Below the pieces are notes generated by a model that saw only the letters and a list, made by a program, of their open reading frames with translations, did not search any database and was not told the origin of the DNA. A DNA stretch of 10,407 nt from Competibacteraceae bacterium UBA3908 (GTDB lineage: Bacteria > Pseudomonadota > Gammaproteobacteria > Competibacterales > Competibacteraceae), in the NCBI GenBank assembly GCA_002391525.1, contig DGFE01000080.1, positions 1 through 10,407 on the forward strand, in the 5' to 3' direction. Positions 1 through 5,299 of the stretch are shown here, piece after piece (the first letter of the stretch is position 1; every line of letters begins with the position of its first letter). A program made the translations under genes and the position numbers.

Positions 1-19
1 AGATGTGTATAAAAGACAG
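1..19 (+). other. Residual Tn5 mosaic-end (Nextera-type) adapter
   Basis: The first 19 bases read agatgtgtataaaagacag. They match the 19-base Tn5 transposase mosaic end used in Nextera-type libraries at 18 of 19 positions; the difference is A for G at base 13. The match starts exactly at base 1 of the window, as expected when a read or contig end keeps untrimmed adapter. The native sequence therefore probably begins at about base 20. The stretch from there to base 51 lies downstream of the DUF2802 stop and is too short to assign. A true Tn5-family insertion end is possible but far less likely. Confidence 0.9.
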
Positions 20-51
20 GGGTTATTCCGCTCAATGGCCAGCCCGCATGA

Positions 52-546
52 TCAGGAATTCGGGACACCGCCCTCGCCGCGCGGTCCCGCCATGCGGGAA
101 GCCAACTGCTGGATCGAATCGCCGGCGATGCTGCTGGGGCTGACCTGGTTGCTGGCGTGCAGCATGCAGATCAGCTCCGCCTCGCCGCGGGTCAGCCCGC
201 AAAGCTCCATGACCTCGTCGACGCTGGCCCCCTGCAGGGCCAGCTTGGTGGCGACCTTGAAGAACTTCTGATCGGCGTCCCGATTGAGCGGCAGCCCCGG
301 TTGACCCCCCTGGTCCCTGAGCTGGCCGATCTGGATTTCCAGCTTCATCAGCCGCTCGCCGAGCGCCGCCAGCGACAGGGTGATGCCTTTCAAGTCCTGC
401 TGCAGGCCGGGTGATGGCTCCCGCCCGGCCTCCGCGTCCGGCGGGGTGGCATACAGCCGGGCCGCCAGGAAACCCAGCGCGATCAGCAGCGCGTTACCGG
501 CCAGCAGGGCGATGATCGCCAGTCCGTGAAACAAAGCGTCGTGCAT
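52..546 (-). CDS. DUF2802 family membrane-anchored protein, flagellar cluster
   Basis: This 164-residue protein has one N-terminal membrane helix (about residues 7-31), then a charged, probably coiled-coil segment (about 47-78). A compact C-terminal helical domain (about 93-131) contains KLALQGASVDEVMELCGLTRGEAELICML. The pattern 'gly-x-ser...glu-val...cys-gly-leu...gly-glu-ala-glu-leu' is the hallmark of DUF2802 and looks like a small helix-turn-helix fold. The family has no firmly established function. In Pseudomonas a member closes the flagellar/chemotaxis cluster behind motCD, parA and cheW genes; here it follows motD after 33 bases. The ATG is preceded by only a weak GGGAC-type ribosome site. 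The tail after residue 132 is polar and low in complexity. The family call is fairly secure, but a role in motility or pole organisation is inferred from position only. Confidence 0.85.
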   Translation of the reverse strand: MHDALFHGLAIIALLAGNALLIALGFLAARLYATPPDAEAGREPSPGLQQDLKGITLSLAALGERLMKLEIQIGQLRDQGGQPGLPLNRDADQKFFKVATKLALQGASVDEVMELCGLTRGEAELICMLHASNQVSPSSIAGDSIQQLASRMAGPRGEGGVPNS

Positions 547-579
547 GGGTCGGTCCCGGCATGCTGTTGAAAAAAGGGA

Positions 580-1569
580 TCAGGGTTTGTGGTTGGCGGC
601 GACATGCCCGGTCGCGGGCGTCGCCTCGGCCAGGGCGGGAGCGGCGCCGGTCGTGGGCGGAGCGGCGCCCGCCTGGTTGAGATTCGCCGGATAACGGGCA
701 TCGGTGTTACCCATGATGACCAGCACCACCCGTCGGTTTTGGATACGGCCCTGCTCGGTTTTGTTGTCGGCGACCGGCTGGTGCTCGCCGTAGCCAATCG
801 CCGACATGCGCTCCGGGCGCACGCCCTCATTCATCAGGACATGGACGACGTTGGCGGCGCGCGCCGCCGAAAGTTCCCAGTTCGACGGGTAGACCGGCGT
901 GTTGATCGGCCGGTTGTCGGTGAAGCCCTCGACCTGGATGCGATTGGGAACCTCGCGCAGGATGGCGGCGATCTGGGCCAGGGGTTCCAGCGCGTCCGCG
1001 TTGACCAGGGCGCTGCCGCTGGCGAACAGGATGCTGTTCCTGATTTCCACCTCGACCCAGAACGCGTTGCGCCGCAGATTCACCATGTCGGCGCGAATCA
1101 GATCCGACAGGTGTGTTCTCAGCTTTTCCATAACCTGGGTCAGGTTGGGGTCGGTCTGGACCTGGCTGCCGTCGCTGTCGGCGGTCAGGGCCGGGGCGGT
1201 GGGTTTGCTGGGCGGCCCATCGTTCTTGGCCAGCTTCAGGAAGGCGCGCGGGGTGCGCTGAAAGATCGCCGTGGGCAGCGGCCGCAGGTCGGGAGCCACG
1301 CCGGGATTCAGGTTGGGCTGGCCGACCGCCTGCGAGGCCGGCGCCCCGACCATGCCGCCCAACTGGATCGGTTTCATGCTGTTCGGGTTGACGGATCGAA
1401 AAGCCAGGATCATCGAATCGGACAAGACCCGGAATTTGCCCTCGTTGACCGAGGATACCGCATACATCACCACGAAGAAAGCGAACAGCAGGGTGATGAA
1501 ATCGGCGTAGGAAACCAGCCAGCGTTCATGGTTTTCGTGGGCCTCGGCGTGCTTTTTGCGGCGGCTCAT
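580..1569 (-). CDS. motD: Flagellar motor stator protein MotD (MotB family)
   Basis: This 329-residue protein is the B subunit of the stator. It anchors the motor to peptidoglycan and supplies the ion-binding aspartate. A basic N-terminus leads into one membrane helix (about 18-40) with the motif SYADFITLLFAFFVVMYA, where Asp23 is the expected ion-carrying residue. Residues about 45-65 fit the plug segment. A long linker rich in Pro, Ala and Asn follows (about 66-145). The OmpA-like peptidoglycan-binding domain (about 172-287) shows GFTDNRPI, NWELSAARAANVV and QNRRVVL. A Pro/Ala/Thr-rich tail of about 40 residues ends the protein. The start is 10 bases behind the motC stop, with GAGGA as ribosome site overlapping that stop, so the pair is probably translationally coupled. 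MotD is preferred over MotB because of the partner's MotC-like sequence and the fliA neighbourhood. The ion used (probably H+) is inferred. Confidence 0.93.
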   Translation of the reverse strand: MSRRKKHAEAHENHERWLVSYADFITLLFAFFVVMYAVSSVNEGKFRVLSDSMILAFRSVNPNSMKPIQLGGMVGAPASQAVGQPNLNPGVAPDLRPLPTAIFQRTPRAFLKLAKNDGPPSKPTAPALTADSDGSQVQTDPNLTQVMEKLRTHLSDLIRADMVNLRRNAFWVEVEIRNSILFASGSALVNADALEPLAQIAAILREVPNRIQVEGFTDNRPINTPVYPSNWELSAARAANVVHVLMNEGVRPERMSAIGYGEHQPVADNKTEQGRIQNRRVVLVIMGNTDARYPANLNQAGAAPPTTGAAPALAEATPATGHVAANHKP

Positions 1570-1576
1570 GGCGGCA

Positions 1577-1582
1577 TCCTCA
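1577..1582 (-). promoter_or_regulatory. motD ribosome binding site overlapping motC stop
   Basis: On the coding strand the motC stop is part of TGAGGA. The GAGGA core stands 7 bases before the motD ATG. This supports the chosen motD start and suggests that ribosomes ending motC re-initiate on motD, which would keep the two stator subunits in step. Confidence 0.7.
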
Positions 1583-2323
1583 GTTCTGGGTGAAGCCCTG
1601 CAAGCGGGATTCGATGTTGCGCGGATTCTCGCCGTGGGCGATGGCGATGACGCCCTCGATGATCAGCTCGCAGAGGCGCGTCTGTTTTTTGATGACGCTC
1701 TTGATCTTGTTGCCCATCGGCAGGGAAAACACATTGGCGAGGACCAGGCCGTAGATGGTGGCGACGAACGCGGCGGCGATGCCGCCGCCCAGCTTGCTGG
1801 GGTCGGCCAGATTACCCATCACGTGGATCAACCCCAGCACCGCGCCGATGATACCGATGGTGGGCGCGTAGCCGCCCATGCCTTCGTAAACGCTCACCGC
1901 CTGCAACTCGTTTTCTTCGCGGATCGTCATGTCCAGTTCCAGAATGTGACGGATCTCCTCCGGCTCCTTGCCGTCCACCAGCAATTGCAGGGCCTTGGAG
2001 GCAAAGGGGTCGGGTTCCTGCTGGATGTAATCCTCCAGCCGCAGCAGACCTTCCTTGCGGGCGATGTTGCTCCATTCGACGATTTTTTCGATAGAGGGCT
2101 GCATGGCGACCGCGGGCGGCAGGAAGGCCCACTTGACGCGACCGAGCGCCCGCTTGAACACGTCCATGGGCGTCTGCACCAGCACCGCGCCGACGGTGCC
2201 GCCGACCACGATCAGAAACGCCGGGCCATTGAGCAGCGACGACAGGTGACCGCCTTCGATCAGCATGCCGCCGACGATGCCGCCGAACGCGACGATCAGG
2301 CCGGTCAGGGTCAGGATGTCCAT
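1580..2323 (-). CDS. motC: Flagellar motor stator protein MotC (MotA/PomA family)
   Basis: This 247-residue protein is the A subunit of the stator, which converts ion flow into torque on the rotor. Four membrane helices are visible: about 2-24, 33-50, 152-172 and 181-203. Between helices 2 and 3 lies the large cytoplasmic loop, with ARKEGLLRLEDYI (88-100); its Arg89 and Glu97 sit where MotA carries its rotor-contacting charges. Helix 3 holds GYAPTIGIIGAVLGLIHVMG with the conserved Pro154, and helix 4 ends at Pro202, matching the two prolines important in MotA. Length and sequence are closest to Pseudomonas MotC, for example the shared phrases GYAPTIGIIGAV and ARKEGLL. A GGAG site lies 8 bases before the ATG. 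The gene begins 24 bases after fliA, with no chemotaxis genes between, unlike Pseudomonas. Confidence 0.94.
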   Translation of the reverse strand: MDILTLTGLIVAFGGIVGGMLIEGGHLSSLLNGPAFLIVVGGTVGAVLVQTPMDVFKRALGRVKWAFLPPAVAMQPSIEKIVEWSNIARKEGLLRLEDYIQQEPDPFASKALQLLVDGKEPEEIRHILELDMTIREENELQAVSVYEGMGGYAPTIGIIGAVLGLIHVMGNLADPSKLGGGIAAAFVATIYGLVLANVFSLPMGNKIKSVIKKQTRLCELIIEGVIAIAHGENPRNIESRLQGFTQN

Positions 2324-2347
2324 GGATTTCGCTCCGGAGGAATCGGA

Positions 2348-3073
2348 CTAGACGGCGCCGCCCGCGAACCGGGCCCGCAGCCGGGCCAGCGCCTGGCCGT
2401 GCAACTGACTGACCCGGGATTCACTGACGCCCAGCACCGCGCCGATTTCCCTGAGATGCAGTTCTTCGTCGTAATAGAGCGACAGCACCAGCCGTTCCCG
2501 TTCCGGCAGCAGATCGATGGCGCGGGCCAGTTGCCCGAGCAGGTGTTCCCGGTTGACGGTTTCGGCCGGATCGCCGTTGGGCGCGGGAACGCGCCGGGCT
2601 TCGTGCTCGTCGTCCTCGCCGGCTTCGTCGAGCGACAGCAGTTTCTGGCCGCGCAAATCGGCCAGCGTGTCGTGATAATCGCTCAGGCCGATCCCCAGTT
2701 GAGCGGCGATGTCCTGATCGCGGGCCTCGCGGCCGGTGGCCGTTTCGACGGCGCGGATGGCCGTCGCCACCTCGCGGGCCTTGCGATGCACCGAGCGGGG
2801 CGTCCAGTCGCCCTTGCGGATTTCGTCGAGCATGGCGCCACGAATGCGCGGCTCGGCGAAGGTGGCGAAATTCGCGCCCTGCGCCGGATCGTAGCGGCGC
2901 GCGGCTTCCAGCAGGCCCAACATGCCGGCCTGGATCAAATCGTCCACCTGCACCGAGGCCGGCAGCCGCGCCAGCAGGTGATAGGCGATGCGTTTGACCT
3001 GCGGCGCGTGGCGGGCGATCAGCCCGTCTGCCGTGTCGCCGCCGAGACTGGCGTACAGGGCGAGACCTTTCAT
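2348..3073 (-). CDS. fliA: Flagellar RNA polymerase sigma factor FliA (sigma-28)
   Basis: This 241-residue sigma factor, close to the usual 239 or so, directs RNA polymerase to late flagellar genes such as flagellin, motor and chemotaxis genes. Region 2 runs from about residue 18 to 100. It includes VQVDDLIQAGMLGLLEAARRY, which binds the polymerase clamp, and FAEPRIRGAMLDEIRKGDW followed by PRSVHRKAR, which bind the -10 element. Region 3 is at about 105-150 (RDQDIAAQLGI). Region 4 is at about 186-236, with LPERERLVLSLYYDEEL and a helix-turn-helix, LREIGAVLGVSESRVSQLHGQAL, for the -35 element. The ATG overlaps the fleN stop as ATGA, which fixes the start and suggests coupled translation. The same frame runs upstream into fleN, but that part is an out-of-frame shadow. 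FliA is normally held by the anti-sigma factor FlgM, which is not in this window. Confidence 0.96.
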   Translation of the reverse strand: MKGLALYASLGGDTADGLIARHAPQVKRIAYHLLARLPASVQVDDLIQAGMLGLLEAARRYDPAQGANFATFAEPRIRGAMLDEIRKGDWTPRSVHRKAREVATAIRAVETATGREARDQDIAAQLGIGLSDYHDTLADLRGQKLLSLDEAGEDDEHEARRVPAPNGDPAETVNREHLLGQLARAIDLLPERERLVLSLYYDEELHLREIGAVLGVSESRVSQLHGQALARLRARFAGGAV

Positions 3074-3960
3074 CCGGTCCGTTCCCGCGACCGGTAGGCG
3101 GGGTCGACCAGGCGCTCGATGAAGAATTGCAGATGGCCGCTGGCGCCGCGGGGCAGGGGCCAGCGCCCGACGATCTGGGTGGCCAGCCGGTGAAAGGCTT
3201 CCGCCGAACGGCTGCCCGGAAACGCTTCCACGACGGCGCGCTGCGCCTGCACGGCCTTGCGCAATTGCGGATCCTCGGGGATGAAGCCGCAAAAGCTCAG
3301 GTTCACGTCCAGAAACCGGTCGGAAACCTTGACCAGCTTGTTGAACAGTTCGCGCCCGGCCTGGGGGGTGGCGACCCGGTTGGCCAGAATCTGAAAACGG
3401 TCCATGCCGTAGTCCTGGCTGAGCAGCTTGATCAGGGCGTAGGCATCGGTGATCGAGGCGGGTTCGTCGCAGACCACGACCATCACGTCGTGGGAGGCCC
3501 GGCTGAAGGTGACCACGCTGTCGGAGATGCCGGCGGCGGAGTCGATCAGCATGATGTCCAGCGAATCGTTCAGTTCGCTGAACGCGCCGACCAGGCCAGC
3601 GTTTTCCTCCGGCGTCAGTTCCGCCATGCGCTTGACCCCGGAACTGGCCGGAATGATGCGGATGTCGTTCGGTCCGTGAATGATGACCTCCGCCAGCGTC
3701 CGTTCCTGGCTGATGACGTGGGAGAGGTTGTAGCGCGGGTGCAGCCCCAGCATCACGTCGACGTTGGCCAACCCCAGATCGGCGTCCAGCAGCATGACGC
3801 TCTGGTTCTGGAGGCTCAGGGCCAGCGCCAGGTTGACCGTGATGTTGGTTTTGCCCACGCCGCCCTTGCCGCTGGTCACGCAGATCACCCGCACGGGCCG
3901 GCGGGGATTCGGCTGTTGCCGGCTGACGGCCGGGTTGCGGAACGGTTCAGCAGCGGACAT
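3070..3960 (-). CDS. fleN: Flagellar number regulator FleN/FlhG (MinD-like ATPase)
   Basis: This 296-residue MinD/ParA-type ATPase limits flagellar number in polar flagellates, acting with FlhF and, in Pseudomonas, with the master regulator FleQ. The deviant Walker A is KGGVGKT (32-38). It is followed by LLDADLGLANVDVMLGL (57-73), with the catalytic-type Asp61, and by LIDSAAGI (138-145) as Walker B. CDEPASITDAYALIKLL (164-180) and GFIPEDPQLRKAVQAQRAVVEAFP (225-248) are typical of FleN, as is a C-terminal helix able to touch the membrane (GHLQFFIERLV, 275-285). The N-terminal 23 residues before the ATPase core are polar and lack the DQAxxLR motif that in some FlhG proteins stimulates FlhF. The ATG lies inside the last 14 bases of flhF, with an AGAGG-like site upstream. 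No other in-frame Met precedes the Walker A. Confidence 0.95.
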   Translation of the reverse strand: MSAAEPFRNPAVSRQQPNPRRPVRVICVTSGKGGVGKTNITVNLALALSLQNQSVMLLDADLGLANVDVMLGLHPRYNLSHVISQERTLAEVIIHGPNDIRIIPASSGVKRMAELTPEENAGLVGAFSELNDSLDIMLIDSAAGISDSVVTFSRASHDVMVVVCDEPASITDAYALIKLLSQDYGMDRFQILANRVATPQAGRELFNKLVKVSDRFLDVNLSFCGFIPEDPQLRKAVQAQRAVVEAFPGSRSAEAFHRLATQIVGRWPLPRGASGHLQFFIERLVDPAYRSRERTG

Positions 3961-5239
3961 TGGCGGTCAGCCTCTTCCCAAAGGTCAGTGCGAGGGTGTC
4001 GTGTTCGGGCGGTGCGCCGTACAGTCCCGCGAATTCCTCGCCCAGCCGGATCAAGGCGTCGATCCGCGCCGCCTGGAGATCTTCGGGAACCCGCTGGCCG
4101 TTGCCGATGTAGGCCAGCGGCAGGGCTTGTTCGTGGACGGCCGAAAGCGCCGCGCCCAGCCGGGTGGTTTCGTCCACCTTGGTCAGGATGGCGCCGCTCA
4201 GGGGCACGCGGGCAAAGGCCGTGGTCGATTCCTGCAACACCGCGTGCTGGGCGTTGGCCGCCAGCACCAGATAGCTGCGGATGCGGGAAATATCGCTCAG
4301 CAGGGCGAATTGCTGCGACAGGCGCAGGTCGCGCTGGCTCATGCCGGCGGTATCGATCAGCACCAGGGACTTGTCGGCGAACGCCTTGACGGCGTCCTGC
4401 AGCTCCCGGGTCGTGCGGACCAGCCGCACCGGCGCGTCCAGGATCATGCCGAAGGTGGAAAGCTGCTCGAAGGCGCCGATCCGGTAGCTGTCGGTGGTGA
4501 TCAACGCCACGCGGTGCGGACCGTGGCGCAGATTGTAGCGCGCCGCCAGCTTGGCGACGGTGGTGGTTTTGCCGACGCCAGTCGGGCCGATCAGGGCCAC
4601 GACGCCGCCCTGGCTCAGAATGTCGTCCTCGGTAACCGACAGGCCGCGCCCCAGGGTGGCCAGCGCCAGCCGCCACGCCCGCGCGGGATCGCGCTCGCCG
4701 GCGGCGGCCTCGGCCAGTTGCAGGCACAGGCTTGGGTGACAGCCGAAGTCCAGCAGTTGGCTCAGCAGCTCGGCCCGCTGGGGCTGCCGGCGCGCCAGTT
4801 CGCCCCAGGCCAGGCCGGATAGCTGCTGCTCCAGCAGGTTGTGCATGACTTGGAGTTCTTGCCGCATTTCGACCAGCAGCGGATCCTGCGACCAGACGAT
4901 GCGCGGCTGGTCGGGTGGCGTGGGCGCGGCCCGGCCGCAATCCGCGGTCCGGCGCGCGGCCTGCCCGGGCGGAGCCGTCTGCGGAGCGGGCCGGGCGGTG
5001 GATTGGGCCGGCGGGTTTTCCGGCTGCGCCGCCACGCCGGGTTCCGGCGCGGCGGCCTCGCGGGTCGCCGCCTGTTGCACGCCGTGCAGTAACTGTTCGT
5101 CGTAGTCGACCGCCGCGACGATTTCGAAACCGGCATCGGATCGCTGATTGGAAAGGATCACGGCGTCGGGACCCAGCTCCTCGCGTATCTTGCGCATCGC
5201 CTCCCGGATGTTGGCGGCACACAATCGTTTGATCTTCAT
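3947..5239 (-). CDS. flhF: Flagellar biosynthesis GTPase FlhF
   Basis: This 430-residue SRP-type GTPase marks the cell pole and recruits early flagellar parts there. The N-terminal segment (1-50), with MKIKRLCAANIREAMRKIREELGPDAVILSNQ, is typical of FlhF. A Pro/Ala/Gln-rich linker follows (about 55-115), then a helical N domain (about 120-205). The G domain has GPTGVGKTTT (218-227), TTDSYRIGAFEQL (248-260), DTAGM (296-300) and TKVDE (353-357), so all nucleotide-binding motifs are intact. The chosen ATG has GGAAGGA 5 bases upstream and begins the conserved MKIKR. A GTG eight codons earlier is in frame but sits before this site, so I rejected it. The gene starts 60 bases after flhA and its last 14 bases overlap fleN. 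Confidence 0.96.
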   Translation of the reverse strand: MKIKRLCAANIREAMRKIREELGPDAVILSNQRSDAGFEIVAAVDYDEQLLHGVQQAATREAAAPEPGVAAQPENPPAQSTARPAPQTAPPGQAARRTADCGRAAPTPPDQPRIVWSQDPLLVEMRQELQVMHNLLEQQLSGLAWGELARRQPQRAELLSQLLDFGCHPSLCLQLAEAAAGERDPARAWRLALATLGRGLSVTEDDILSQGGVVALIGPTGVGKTTTVAKLAARYNLRHGPHRVALITTDSYRIGAFEQLSTFGMILDAPVRLVRTTRELQDAVKAFADKSLVLIDTAGMSQRDLRLSQQFALLSDISRIRSYLVLAANAQHAVLQESTTAFARVPLSGAILTKVDETTRLGAALSAVHEQALPLAYIGNGQRVPEDLQAARIDALIRLGEEFAGLYGAPPEHDTLALTFGKRLTANVRC

Positions 5240-5244
5240 GGTTT

Positions 5245-5251
5245 TCCTTCC
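5245..5251 (-). promoter_or_regulatory. flhF ribosome binding site
   Basis: GGAAGGA on the coding strand lies 5 bases before the flhF ATG. It is the evidence for choosing that ATG over an in-frame GTG 24 bases upstream, which has no comparable site. Confidence 0.75.
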
Positions 5252-5271
5252 CGCTGTTGTCACGGTTTCGG

Positions 5272-5284
5272 CTTGCGGGGCAAG
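5272..5284 (-). other. Short perfect hairpin in the flhA-flhF gap
   Basis: The coding strand reads CTTGC-CCC-GCAAG, a perfect 5-base-pair stem with a 3-base loop, in the 60-base space between flhA and flhF. No run of T follows, so it is not an intrinsic terminator. It could be a minor transcript-stability element or chance. I saw no clear sigma-70, sigma-54 or sigma-28 promoter in the same gap. Confidence 0.3.
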
Positions 5285-5299
5285 TCGCGTTCGGGTCGC

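Noticed and set aside
1..19. A real Tn5 insertion end
   Set aside because: The match stops at the length of the adapter mosaic end and begins at the first base of the window, which fits library adapter much better than a transposon in the genome.
571..579. Run of A on the plus strand (T on the coding strand) between motD and DUF2802, considered as a terminator
   Set aside because: No GC-rich hairpin precedes the run on the coding strand, and the next gene follows after only 33 bases.
589..1593. A plus-strand open frame of about 334 codons across motD
   Set aside because: It is antisense to intact motD, is Arg/Gly/Gln-rich and has no family resemblance.
1556..3097. A plus-strand open frame of about 513 codons across motC and fliA
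   Set aside because: It is antisense to two clear genes, shows the same shadow composition, and has no ribosome site or recognisable motif.
3127..4822. Long plus-strand frames across fleN and flhF
   Set aside because: They are shadows opposite two genes whose nucleotide-binding motifs are all intact.
5240..5299. A separate promoter for flhF in the gap after flhA
   Set aside because: I looked for sigma-70, sigma-54 (GGCAC-N5-TTGC type) and sigma-28 elements and saw no convincing match.
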